DNA of 64,000 bases from Chryseobacterium jejuense (GTDB lineage: Bacteria > Bacteroidota > Bacteroidia > Flavobacteriales > Weeksellaceae): positions 1 to 64,000 of the forward strand of contig NZ_FNEG01000002.1 of the NCBI RefSeq assembly GCF_900100075.1, written 5' to 3'. How positions within the stretch are numbered: position 1 is the first letter of the stretch; each line of letters begins with the position of its first letter. This document shows positions 46,882 to 55,115 of the stretch, in pieces. The translations under genes and the position numbers were made by a program. The notes under the pieces were generated by a model. The model ran no database searches. It was not told the origin of the DNA and was given only the letters and a program-made list of their open reading frames with translations.

Positions 46882-48471
46882 TTATAGCATTTCTTTGGCT
46901 GTTCTAATTCCCTGATAAAAAGCTTCTTCAAAAATAGAAATTCCTGAGAGATCAGAATGGGCAAAAAATACTTTCCCACCAATAGGTTCTTTTGCTTCTT
47001 TTGCACGGTCTCCAAAAATCTGATCCGGAACGGGAGCAATCATTGCATGCCCTATTTTATGAAACTCCATTTCAAGGATAAAATCTTCAATCAAAGGATG
47101 AGCTTTCTTCAGATCCTCTAAAACTAAACTTTTAAGTTCAGCTTCTTTCATGGAATACAGTTTCTTTCTTGCCTTTTTACAATCATTTGTAGAGAAGCTT
47201 TTATAGTAAGTAATTACTTTTTCTCCCATAATTTGGTTGATATTCTGATGCTGGTCAAAAATATATCCTAAACCGGATGATCCATAAATTACATTATCCC
47301 AAGCAAGCTCTTCATCGCCCCCGAATTCATTTTTCAGAGTAATGGTTGTTAATAACCAGGGAACATAATGAAATGAGGAAGCCTTTCGGTTGCTAAAAAT
47401 TCTTTCATTGACAAACTTTGGCGTGGCAAACAAAACTTTATCTGCAATGATTTTTCTGGTCTTCTTGTGAGCATTGTCAAAACTTAAAATTTCAACCTTA
47501 TCAGTAACTTTAATATTAAAAACTAAATTATTAGTTAATAATTTTTCCTTCGTATACTTTGAAAGATAACAAGTTAGCTTAGCATTTCCTTCCGGCCATG
47601 TGAATACCTGATCCTTATATTTTTTACTCCAGTTGTTTTTTCTGCCTGAAAAATAATGAATTCCAGCCCAGGCAGAAACGTAATCAATTCCTAACCCGTA
47701 ATCGTCTCTGCAGGAATAATCCAATAGCCAAAGAAGTTCTTCAGACTTAAAATTATGTTGTTGTAACCAATCTTTAAAAATAATTTTCTCAAGGTTTCGA
47801 ACCTCATCTTCCCTGCTGGAATCATGAACAGGAATTGCAAACCAATAGTTTCCCCGAGCATCTTTCTTTTGACGGAAATCATCCATCATTTTAAAAAATC
47901 TATCAAGCTCTTTCTGTACTTCTGTTGAAATTCCTTTTTGGGGAACAATATCGTTCTGCCATGAGTTTTTATAAAACAGCCTTTCCTGTTGTGGAAAAGT
48001 CATCTGATACTCATCCAAAATAGGTTCTCCGTTTTCCTCCGTTCCCTGGCAGATACCACACTCTGTAAGAAATTCGATGATCTCTGTATTTTCTTTATTG
48101 GGCAAAGGCAGATAATGGGCTCCCAGTGGAAATTTTGAAAATTTATTCTGCCCATTAGAGGAATTTCCACCTAAATGATCTTCCATTTCCAACAAAAGAT
48201 AATCATTCTCATCATGCTGACTGAAAAACCTGCAAGCCGAAAGCCCGGAGATTCCGCCCCCTACCACAAGATACTTAGTGTGGATAACTTCAGAAAATTG
48301 TGGAAAATCTTTTGCCCATAATTGGTGCCCCAGCACATGGTTCGTTCCCGTTATTTTCAATAGCAGAGATTTGACCTTCCTTCCGCAATATTGCAGAAAA
48401 GGGAGCATCAATCCTCCCAACACTATTGTTTTCAGGAAATCTTTTCTACTGAACTTTCCCCCACTCTTCAT
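46882..48471 (-). CDS. FAD/NAD(P)-dependent amine-oxidase-like oxidoreductase
   Basis: A 529-residue flavoprotein. N-terminal FSRKDFLKTIVLGG with a hydrophobic stretch resembles a twin-arginine-like (RK) export signal, and a Cys follows (LQYC), so lipoprotein export is possible. The FAD motif is VVGGGISGLSACRF (about 67-80), with VLFATPKFV and a late HSDLSG flavin segment. The overall layout fits flavin amine oxidases and protoporphyrinogen/phytoene oxidases. Position in the speD-speE string hints at oxidation of a polyamine or product, unproven. Its start overlaps the speE stop by 26 bases. Confidence 0.78.
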   Translation of the reverse strand: MKSGGKFSRKDFLKTIVLGGLMLPFLQYCGRKVKSLLLKITGTNHVLGHQLWAKDFPQFSEVIHTKYLVVGGGISGLSACRFFSQHDENDYLLLEMEDHLGGNSSNGQNKFSKFPLGAHYLPLPNKENTEIIEFLTECGICQGTEENGEPILDEYQMTFPQQERLFYKNSWQNDIVPQKGISTEVQKELDRFFKMMDDFRQKKDARGNYWFAIPVHDSSREDEVRNLEKIIFKDWLQQHNFKSEELLWLLDYSCRDDYGLGIDYVSAWAGIHYFSGRKNNWSKKYKDQVFTWPEGNAKLTCYLSKYTKEKLLTNNLVFNIKVTDKVEILSFDNAHKKTRKIIADKVLFATPKFVNERIFSNRKASSFHYVPWLLTTITLKNEFGGDEELAWDNVIYGSSGLGYIFDQHQNINQIMGEKVITYYKSFSTNDCKKARKKLYSMKEAELKSLVLEDLKKAHPLIEDFILEMEFHKIGHAMIAPVPDQIFGDRAKEAKEPIGGKVFFAHSDLSGISIFEEAFYQGIRTAKEML

Positions 48472-49960
48472 CGAAATAACGGACTAATATCTGGTTATCC
48501 AGACGGTTAACTTCTACTTCATTTACTTTCATATCTTTGCTGAAATATGATATTTTTGAAAAATCATAATCATAATATTTCAAGTTGGAAAGCCTTCTAT
48601 AGGTCTTATTATTCACAGGCTCAAAGGAAGCCATGGAAAATCCCCATTCTCCAAATGACGGAACATAGGTATGATATGCTGAAGTAAAAGGAAAAATCTG
48701 GTTAAGGGTTTTCTCGATGCACCAGAAAGACTTCGGCGCAAAATAAGGAGAAGTGGTTTGTACTACAATTTTGGTATCCGGGGTAGTGAGTCTTTCAAGT
48801 TCTTTATAAAATTGCAGAGAATACAGTTTTCCTAAGCTGTAATTGGACGGATCCGGAAAGTCTATAATGATGACATCAAATTTCTTTTTGTTTTCCTTTA
48901 CCCAGATGTAAGCATCTTTGTTGATAACTTCCACTTTTGGATTGGACAAAGCACTTTGATTTAGTCTTCGCATGGTTTCATTGGTTTTGAAGAAATCTGT
49001 CATTTCTCCATCCAGATCAACAAGCTGAATCTTTTTCACTTCTTTATATTTTAGGACTTCGCGCACTGCAAAACCATCACCACCGCCTAAGATCAATACA
49101 TTATCAATATTTTTAGCCATTGACATTGCCGGATGTACCAATGCTTCATGATAACGATATTCATCGGTTGATGAAAACTGCAGGTTATTGTTTAAATAAA
49201 GCCTGAATTCCCTATTATTTCTTGTTAAAACAATTCTCTGATAAGGAGAACTCTTTGTATAGACAACGTTTTCCCCATAAAGTTTTTCTTCAGAATATGA
49301 CAAAATCTTATCTGAAAAGACGAAAAGCCCAACCAGCAAAATAAATGCTGCTATTGATTTTATTTTTAGTAAGAAAGGTTTTGATAATTCTTTCTTAAGA
49401 TAAATGCATAAGAATATAGCAATGGAAATGTTTATCAACCCAAAAAACAACGGGGTTTTTACAATTCCCAACTGCGGAATTAAAACCAAAGGGAAAAGAA
49501 TAGAGGCCAGTAAAGCCCCAATATAATCAAAGGCGAATACATTTGAAACTAAGTCTTTAAACTGAACTTTATCTTTCAAAATATTCATTAAAAGCGGAAT
49601 TTCCACGCCTACCAAACATCCTGTGAAGAAAACAAAAAGATAAAGCACACTTTCAAAATGCGCCAGTGTATTAAATAAAACAAATAATACCACTGAGCTT
49701 ACCCCGCCAACAACTCCAACCAGAATTTCGATTTCTACGAATTTATCAATAAGGTTTCCCTTAATGAATTTAGCCAGATAGGAACCTACTCCCATAGAAA
49801 ACAGGTAAACTCCAATAATAAAGGAAAACTGCTTTACAGAGTCTCCTAAAAGATAACTTGCCAATGCTCCCGCCACCAGTTCATAGATCAATCCACATGT
49901 CGCAATGACAAATACAGAAAATAATAAAAGCAGCTCAAGAGGGATCCTCTTCTTATCCAT
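48446..49960 (-). CDS. speE: Membrane-fused polyamine aminopropyltransferase
   Basis: 504 residues: an N-terminal membrane domain of about seven segments (to about 215), then a spermidine synthase domain. The decarboxylated-SAM site shows ILGGGDGFAVREV (GGGDG 292-296), VDLDGEM near 316 and IIDFPDPSNY near 371 with the catalytic-type Asp. It transfers an aminopropyl group to putrescine or a related amine; membrane-fused forms often serve an unknown amine. Overlaps the DUF350 gene by 8 bases and the oxidoreductase gene by 26, so the three are coupled. Confidence 0.92.
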   Translation of the reverse strand: MDKKRIPLELLLLFSVFVIATCGLIYELVAGALASYLLGDSVKQFSFIIGVYLFSMGVGSYLAKFIKGNLIDKFVEIEILVGVVGGVSSVVLFVLFNTLAHFESVLYLFVFFTGCLVGVEIPLLMNILKDKVQFKDLVSNVFAFDYIGALLASILFPLVLIPQLGIVKTPLFFGLINISIAIFLCIYLKKELSKPFLLKIKSIAAFILLVGLFVFSDKILSYSEEKLYGENVVYTKSSPYQRIVLTRNNREFRLYLNNNLQFSSTDEYRYHEALVHPAMSMAKNIDNVLILGGGDGFAVREVLKYKEVKKIQLVDLDGEMTDFFKTNETMRRLNQSALSNPKVEVINKDAYIWVKENKKKFDVIIIDFPDPSNYSLGKLYSLQFYKELERLTTPDTKIVVQTTSPYFAPKSFWCIEKTLNQIFPFTSAYHTYVPSFGEWGFSMASFEPVNNKTYRRLSNLKYYDYDFSKISYFSKDMKVNEVEVNRLDNQILVRYFDEEWGKVQ

Positions 49961-50168
49961 GAATTGCCGCGCTTATAATCATTGAAATTCCGATAATAAA
50001 TGCTCCGAATACAATAGCCAACGCTATATTTTTATTTTGAGCAATCTCATGCCATGTCTTTTCTGGAGTAAGCTTTTCAATAATGAAATAGCATACGAGC
50101 AGAATAGCGATTCCTAAAAATGAGTAAAGAACCGAGTTTAATATTGGTAAGAAATTGATATTGTCCAT
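49953..50168 (-). CDS. DUF350-domain small membrane protein
   Basis: A 71-residue protein with two membrane segments (about 7-28 and 46-68) and an intervening LTPEKTWHEIAQNKNIALAI stretch typical of DUF350 (YjfL-like). DUF350 proteins are commonly linked to DUF4178 and polyamine genes in diverse bacteria, as here. Function unknown; channel or stress-membrane roles have been proposed from gene neighbourhoods. It overlaps speE by 8 bases. Confidence 0.85.
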   Translation of the reverse strand: MDNINFLPILNSVLYSFLGIAILLVCYFIIEKLTPEKTWHEIAQNKNIALAIVFGAFIIGISMIISAAIHG

Positions 50169-50180
50169 AGTTTTTAATTT

Positions 50181-50372
50181 TTATTTGTGATAGTATCTGT
50201 AAAATCCTGTTCTGGAATGGCTTTTTGTAGTTCCGTCACGATATTTTTCTGTTTTTACACAATCGCAGAATTGATTTCCTGTAAATGTAAGATAAACAAA
50301 CAACCCCATAAAAAATCCTCCGATCGCCACTAACAGCAAGTTGCTTTTGATATAATTGATTATTGTTTCCAT
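50181..50372 (-). CDS. Small membrane protein of the polyamine cluster
   Basis: A 63-residue protein with one membrane segment (about 11-31) and a CDC pair followed by a basic, aromatic C-terminus (GFYRYYHK). No family recognised. It lies 12 bases from the DUF350 start and 3 from the DUF4178 stop, so it is part of the same transcript and probably translated. Confidence 0.68.
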   Translation of the reverse strand: METIINYIKSNLLLVAIGGFFMGLFVYLTFTGNQFCDCVKTEKYRDGTTKSHSRTGFYRYYHK

Positions 50373-50375
50373 GGT

Positions 50376-51839
50376 TTAATTGCTTGAATAAGGTGAGTTA
50401 GAACTATTACTCCATTTTCCTGATTCGAAAGTACGTTTCATCCAATAGCTCAATACTGTAAATAGGATGAGACAAACCAGGACAATCCCAAAATTCCAGA
50501 AGGAAACCGGCAGCCAGGTGGCTGTAATATTTACGGCTGGGTTTTTCTCAAAATTGACAGGATCACCATACTCCTGAGTCATATTGAGAAGTATAGAATC
50601 TAATTTTCCAGTCTCTTTTATAGTATTCTGAAGGCCGGTCCTCAATATGATTTCACTTGTTAAAACTTCCAGGTCATTATAGGTCCTGATTGTTTGATCT
50701 TTATCATTTTTGAGCGAGAAACCTCCTTCATTATTTTTAAGAATTGAAAAATCTGCATTCTGAGGTCTATAGCCCAATTTAAAGGGATCTGTAGTTCCGC
50801 CTTCTTTTTCTGCCGAGATCAGAAAATGATAAGTTCCTGCAGGAATTCCACATAAGTTGAAATCTTCTGACTGACTTCCTTCGCTCCAGCTTTCTCCGTC
50901 TTCATATCCGGAATACTTTTCAATATCCTTAGAAGCATAAATCACTTCGTTGGTTTTCTCATTCACAAGACTGAGCCCAACACTCGCCCAGGAGTTATCC
51001 ACATCAGAAAATGCATGTACTTTTAATGGTGCAGAACCGCCTGAAAGAGTAAAACTTTTACTCACCACTTCTTTATCCGTAACATCGGCAAAATTGATGT
51101 TCTGCTCAAAGACCGTCTGATTACTTCTTGAGGTTACCACATACAACTGCAAAGCACATATCAATAAGGCCGTAATTGCCATAATATTGGTACATTGCTT
51201 AACATTATAATAAAATGGCTGAACAATTCCGGTTCCGGAGCGGTAAGGCATATCTGTAACGCCAAATGCTTTTTTAATTTCAGACCTTGAAATATGATTT
51301 CCTTTGAAAAACTGCACTGATTTCCCATATTCCTCACGGGAGATCATTTCAGTTCCATTTACATATTCTTTGTAAGTAGCCAGTCCAAACTGTAGTTTAT
51401 CTTCAAAAAAACCGGTAGCGGCATACACTGTACAAGGGGTAGTTTCATACCATCTGTAATTCTTGCCATTTGCTTCAGCATAATATTTGAATTCTTTAAA
51501 AGCAAAATCTACGGGACGAAGAAAAACCCAATGCCCATCACTTTCACTAAGGTATACATTGTTTCCGGCCTTGTCTTTTAATGAATATTCTCGCCAAAAG
51601 GTATCTAAGCCGTATTTCTTAATAACAATATTAATCACCCAGTACTCTGTTCCATAAAGAACTCCTTTACCGCCAACTTCCAAAGCAACGTTTTCCACAG
51701 GTTTTTTAACAATCTTTCTTTGGGTAGACTGTCCTACGGTAATAAGATTTTTACAATGGCTGCAAATAAACTCTTCAATGGTAAAATCTATAGCCATTTC
51801 ATTGTTGTTAGTCCGGCAAAGAGGACAAATGTGATCCAT
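50376..51839 (-). CDS. DUF4178-domain membrane protein with N-terminal zinc ribbon
   Basis: A 487-residue protein: zinc-ribbon-like CPLC..CSHC at residues 5-35, a DUF4178 region at about 55-200 (GTEYWVIN, WREYSLKD, WVFLRPV), a membrane segment near 222-242, a long extracytoplasmic beta region and a C-terminal membrane segment (about 450-470). DUF4178 proteins recur in loci with DUF350, SpeD and SpeE. It might sense or bind a ligand at the membrane. Two bases separate its ATG from the speD stop. Confidence 0.8.
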   Translation of the reverse strand: MDHICPLCRTNNNEMAIDFTIEEFICSHCKNLITVGQSTQRKIVKKPVENVALEVGGKGVLYGTEYWVINIVIKKYGLDTFWREYSLKDKAGNNVYLSESDGHWVFLRPVDFAFKEFKYYAEANGKNYRWYETTPCTVYAATGFFEDKLQFGLATYKEYVNGTEMISREEYGKSVQFFKGNHISRSEIKKAFGVTDMPYRSGTGIVQPFYYNVKQCTNIMAITALLICALQLYVVTSRSNQTVFEQNINFADVTDKEVVSKSFTLSGGSAPLKVHAFSDVDNSWASVGLSLVNEKTNEVIYASKDIEKYSGYEDGESWSEGSQSEDFNLCGIPAGTYHFLISAEKEGGTTDPFKLGYRPQNADFSILKNNEGGFSLKNDKDQTIRTYNDLEVLTSEIILRTGLQNTIKETGKLDSILLNMTQEYGDPVNFEKNPAVNITATWLPVSFWNFGIVLVCLILFTVLSYWMKRTFESGKWSNSSNSPYSSN

Positions 51840-51841
51840 TT

Positions 51842-52201
51842 TTATCTGTAAATTTTGTGTTTCTGAATGGTATTAGCTTTAAAATATTGAACAACCTCAT
51901 CTGCAATCTGCTCTACTTTGGCGGTATTATCCTGAGTATAATTACAAAGAAAAACATCGAAGGTAAGCTGTTTAAATTCCGGCCATGTATGAATACAGAG
52001 ATGGGATTCTTTAAGGCACACTGCCGAAGTGAAACTATGATTCTCAAAAACGTGATTGGTAATTCCTACAATCTCTACTTCTTTGGTTTTCAGAATACTT
52101 TCTGTGAAGGCAAGAAAACCTGTGCTGTCTAATAACAAATCTTCTGACTCTGTTTCCAAAGTCAGAAGAATATGTAAACCTTTATTTGATAATGGGTTCA
52201 A
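51842..52201 (-). CDS. speD: S-adenosylmethionine decarboxylase proenzyme
   Basis: A 119-residue pyruvoyl-dependent SpeD of the short bacterial class. The self-cleavage site is Glu65-Ser66 in ESHLCIHTWPE; His71 and Cys86 occupy the positions of the catalytic His and Cys in the Thermotoga enzyme (offsets +5 and +20 from the Ser). It supplies decarboxylated SAM to SpeE. There is no in-frame ATG: a TAA directly precedes the TTG at 52201, which must be the start unless ATT is used. The ctlX-like gene upstream ends 20 bases away. Confidence 0.94.
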   Translation of the reverse strand: MNPLSNKGLHILLTLETESEDLLLDSTGFLAFTESILKTKEVEIVGITNHVFENHSFTSAVCLKESHLCIHTWPEFKQLTFDVFLCNYTQDNTAKVEQIADEVVQYFKANTIQKHKIYR

Positions 52202-52221
52202 TTAATTTTTTCGTAAATATA

Positions 52222-53145
52222 TTATTTTTTTGGAAGAAAAACTTCTGCAAGCATACATCTTGCGCTTCCACCTCCGTTTACTTCAATAGTGTTTAAATCG
52301 GAATAAATAATTCCACAATACTTTTCAATAGCAGCTACCTGTTCCGGGTTTAAAGATTGGTAGGCAGTCTGGCTCATCACAAGGAATTTTTCTCCTTCTT
52401 TATTCTGAACCTGAAGCATATTTCCTGCAAACTGCTGCATCTGCTCTTCTGAAATTTCAACAATTTCTTTTCCTGAATTTTTGATGGTTTCAATCACCTT
52501 TTCTCTTTCCAGTTCATCATCAATACAATCAAGGCAAATCACTACGAATTTATCTGCCACACACATCATAACATTGGTGTGATAAATAGGAAGTCTTTCT
52601 GTACCTACAGTCTGATAAGAATGAAAAACTACCGGCGTAAAACCATATTTTGCACAGAATTCTCTGAATAAGCTTTCATCTAATCTCAAAGAAACAGAAC
52701 CATAAGCAATTTTATTGTCGTGATCGAAGATCATACTTCCTGTTCCTTCAAGGAAATGGCCTTGGGTTTCAGGAAATGACCAGTCATCAATTTCAGCAAT
52801 ATCAAATCCCTGACCTTTGATGTTTTCAAGAATATCATCTCTTCTTTCCACTCTTCTGTTGGAAGCGAACATCGGATATAAAACCACTTTTCCGTCTTTG
52901 TGGAAACTTACCCAGTTATTAGGGAAAATGGAATCCGGTGTATGAGGATCCAGTGTATCTTTTATGGTAATAACATTGATTCCTTTTTCTCTCAGCTTCC
53001 CAACAAAAGTATTGAACTCTGCCAAAGCTTTTGACTGAATATCTGAACCTGTCTGTTCTATCTGAAAGTAATTGTTTTTCGCAGTTTCTGCGTTATAACC
53101 GAATGCAATCGGTTCTATCATTAATACTGTATCTGTTGTTTGCAT
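52222..53145 (-). CDS. CtlX-type citrulline/arginine hydrolase (amidinotransferase fold)
   Basis: A 307-residue guanidino-modifying enzyme. The fold shows PDSIFPNNWVS near 70, GTGSMIFD near 133, YHTNVMMCV near 188 with His, and the C-terminal catalytic Cys in GGGSARCML near 298. The N-terminal IEPIAFGYN and the GHFLEGTGS pattern match the citrulline-utilisation hydrolase (CtlX) group within the arginine deiminase superfamily. It would hydrolyse citrulline or a relative to ornithine, a putrescine precursor. Shares direction with speD; 82 bases from the next gene. Confidence 0.85.
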   Translation of the reverse strand: MQTTDTVLMIEPIAFGYNAETAKNNYFQIEQTGSDIQSKALAEFNTFVGKLREKGINVITIKDTLDPHTPDSIFPNNWVSFHKDGKVVLYPMFASNRRVERRDDILENIKGQGFDIAEIDDWSFPETQGHFLEGTGSMIFDHDNKIAYGSVSLRLDESLFREFCAKYGFTPVVFHSYQTVGTERLPIYHTNVMMCVADKFVVICLDCIDDELEREKVIETIKNSGKEIVEISEEQMQQFAGNMLQVQNKEGEKFLVMSQTAYQSLNPEQVAAIEKYCGIIYSDLNTIEVNGGGSARCMLAEVFLPKK

Positions 53146-53227
53146 GATTTTTTGAATTAAAAAATTAAAAGATTGAAAGATTATCTCCCACTCTAAAACT
53201 CTCCTACACTATAACTCTACAACTCAA

Positions 53228-54142
53228 TTACTCTCTTACAAGTGGCATTGTAGAACATCTTAATAGACCTCCCATTTTAGAAATTTCCCTGTAAGGAATT
53301 TCTTCTACAGTCATTCCCCATTCATTTCTTAAATGGTTATTCATTCTTGTAAATGCTTTGTCGGAGACTACAACATCGGGAGAAATAGAGAAAATATTCG
53401 GGAACATTTCAAACATTTCTTCATCATTGATGTGGAAACAGTTTTCTTCTCCGAAAATATCGATGATAAGACGATAATCGCTTTCGTCTACGAATCCGTT
53501 TTTGTAGATGATACATTTGTCTTCTCCTATCGGGTTGAAAGTACAATCTAAATGTAGAATCCCTTCAAAAGGAATTTTATCATTCTTTTTTAATTCAAGG
53601 TCGATGATTCTTTTCTTAGGAAAATATTCTTTTAAAATCTCGATGGCATATTCGTTGGTTCTTGCCGTTTTATAGTTTCTGTAATCTTCGCTGAAGCAGG
53701 TTCCGATGAAAATAAAATCATTCCATACGATCACATCTCCACCTTCGATATGAGCTGTTTCCGGAAGGTTTATAATTTTTCTCCAAGCTACTTTTTCAAA
53801 AACACTTTTGTATGCTTCCTGTTCGTCAGCTCTGTCTGCAATTACGTTGGAAATAATCATCTTATCATCAATTACAAAGGCAACGTCTCTTGAAAAAACC
53901 TGATTGTAATCTTGAATAATGCTTGGACGAAGTACTTCAACGTCATACTTTTTTAACACCGCTTCAAAAGCGTTCATTTCATTAATGATATCCTCTTCTT
54001 TAGGATAAATGTTGTGTTCGATTGAGTAATATGACTTAGCGTCATAACTTTCCTCTAGTGTGGGAACAGCTCCCAGTGAATTAGGCTGGCCTAGAACTAC
54101 TGATCTCAGCCTACCCGTTTCGTTTTTAATGTTTAGTCTCAT
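53228..54142 (-). CDS. Dimethylarginine dimethylaminohydrolase/amidinotransferase-family enzyme
   Basis: A 304-residue member of the same superfamily, distinct from its neighbour. Motifs: EGGDVIVW with His just before it (HIEGGD, about 138-143), HLDCTFNPI near 200, and the C-terminal nucleophile LLRCSTMPL near 295. This fits DDAH/arginine deiminase-like enzymes acting on arginine or methylarginines to give citrulline. Next to a citrulline hydrolase it may feed a two-step arginine to ornithine path. A -7-like TATATTTG (54162-54169, minus strand) lies about 20 bases upstream. Confidence 0.88.
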   Translation of the reverse strand: MRLNIKNETGRLRSVVLGQPNSLGAVPTLEESYDAKSYYSIEHNIYPKEEDIINEMNAFEAVLKKYDVEVLRPSIIQDYNQVFSRDVAFVIDDKMIISNVIADRADEQEAYKSVFEKVAWRKIINLPETAHIEGGDVIVWNDFIFIGTCFSEDYRNYKTARTNEYAIEILKEYFPKKRIIDLELKKNDKIPFEGILHLDCTFNPIGEDKCIIYKNGFVDESDYRLIIDIFGEENCFHINDEEMFEMFPNIFSISPDVVVSDKAFTRMNNHLRNEWGMTVEEIPYREISKMGGLLRCSTMPLVRE

Positions 54143-54365
54143 AAAGATTTATGCAATACTACAAATATAAGTAAAGGTCTCTATCTAGAAAATTTTTGGA
54201 TTATTTTATGTCTGAAATTCGCCCTTCACAGACTCCTTCTTTTAGCGAAATTCTCCCCCTATCCAACAAACCGCAGTGTAAAGCATACAAAAACATCTAC
54301 AACCTACTACATTTCATCTACATAAGAACGAAAAAAAAGATTTTTTTTACAATTCAATATCCTAC

Positions 54366-54381
54366 ATTAGTGATATAATTT
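54366..54381 (+). promoter_or_regulatory. Conserved upstream box of peptide gene 1
   Basis: ATTAGTGATATAATTT, 54 bases before the ATG at 54435, occurs identically at 54836-54851 before peptide gene 2. The surrounding 80-100 bases also align, with an A/T-rich block before it and TATTAACATCAAAA just before the start. It is likely a duplicated promoter or regulator site, though only loosely like TAnnTTTG. Confidence 0.55.
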
Positions 54382-54434
54382 TCGCGGAATTATAATTCAA
54401 AAACTTTACTATTAACATCAAAACAAACAAAGTC

Positions 54435-54599
54435 ATGAACAAGAAAAATCCTGTGCTGAAAAACGCACGAAAATTAGAAAGAGACCAACAAAAATTTATT
54501 ATCGGAGGTGAATTCACCGGTCCCAGAAAATGCTGTGAATGGAATGATGTAACAGGATTATGCATGCTCTGGATATGCAACAAATGTGGCTGTCCATAA
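54435..54599 (+). CDS. GG-leader Cys-rich peptide 1 (54 aa)
   Basis: A 54-residue precursor: leader of 25 residues, MNKKNPVLKNARKLERDQQK then FIIGG, and a 29-residue core with RKCCEW, C at 43, C at 48, then CNKCGCP. Six Cys in the order CC-x8-C-x4-C-x2-C-x-C-P. The leader is nearly the same as in peptides 2 and 3. It has its own upstream box and a strong terminator (54605-54642), so it is a one-gene unit. The double Gly suggests export and cleavage by a peptidase-ABC transporter encoded elsewhere. Too short for ordinary gene calling. Confidence 0.78.
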   Translation: MNKKNPVLKNARKLERDQQKFIIGGEFTGPRKCCEWNDVTGLCMLWICNKCGCP

Positions 54600-54604
54600 A
54601 ATAT

Positions 54605-54642
54605 TGAGAAAGCCGTTTCATGAATTTTGAGACGGCTTTTTT
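54605..54642 (+). terminator. Terminator after peptide gene 1
   Basis: AGCCGTTTCA (54611-54620) pairs with TGAGACGGCT (54628-54637, one G-U), then TTTTTT. Twelve bases past the stop codon. Confidence 0.85.
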
Positions 54643-54835
54643 AATGAGCCTACATCCAATTATATGTACAAGGGTTTTTGTAACAGTAACTTTCAATTTC
54701 ACCTTTCTGAGTCGTACTCTATCCTCTTTATTTTATGATAAAAAATTGTTGAAATTCTATTTAATACAATACAACTTGTTTAATTTCACATACATAATAA
54801 TAAAAAATTCTTTTTTAAACAAAATAAAGTCATAT

Positions 54836-54851
54836 ATTAGTGATATAATTT
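54836..54851 (+). promoter_or_regulatory. Conserved upstream box of peptide gene 2
   Basis: Second copy of ATTAGTGATATAATTT, 54 bases before the ATG at 54906, exactly the same spacing as in front of peptide gene 1. Peptide gene 3 has no copy. Confidence 0.55.
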
Positions 54852-54905
54852 ATCGTTAAATTATATTGTTTAAAACTTAACTATCAACATCAAAAAATCA
54901 AAATC

Positions 54906-55070
54906 ATGAACAAGAAAAATCCTGTGCTAAAAAACGCACAAAAATTAGGAAGAGAGCAACAGAAATCAGTAGTAGGTGGAATAGGAATCTCAGCAGGCAA
55001 AAGATGCTGTGAATGGGATCCGTCAGGAAAATGCACGCTCTACACTTGTGATAGATGTCAATGCCCATAA
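54906..55070 (+). CDS. GG-leader Cys-rich peptide 2 (54 aa)
   Basis: 54 residues: leader MNKKNPVLKNAQKLGREQQK plus SVVGG, core with GKRCCEW, then single Cys at 43, 48, 51 and 53 (CDRCQCP). Cys pattern CC-x7-C-x4-C-x2-C-x-C-P. Leader DNA is almost identical to that of gene 3, while the loops between Cys differ. It has a duplicated promoter box upstream and no terminator before gene 3, 45 bases away, so 2 and 3 form one transcript. Confidence 0.78.
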   Translation: MNKKNPVLKNAQKLGREQQKSVVGGIGISAGKRCCEWDPSGKCTLYTCDRCQCP

Positions 55071-55115
55071 AAAATCAAAACTTAACTATCTATTAACATC
55101 AAAAATAACAAAATC

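Larger units (their letters stand above)
54600..54905. other. Spacer between peptide genes 1 and 2
   Basis: 306 bases with the terminator of peptide 1 (54605-54642), about 150 bases with nothing recognisable, and the duplicated promoter region of peptide 2 (about 54790-54905, box at 54836-54851). The open frame of 79 codons at 54620 is AT-rich filler with no support. Confidence 0.6.

Noticed and set aside
54196..54378. 60-codon open frame upstream of peptide gene 1
   Set aside because: AT-rich, no signal peptide or motif, and it runs into the upstream box of the peptide gene.
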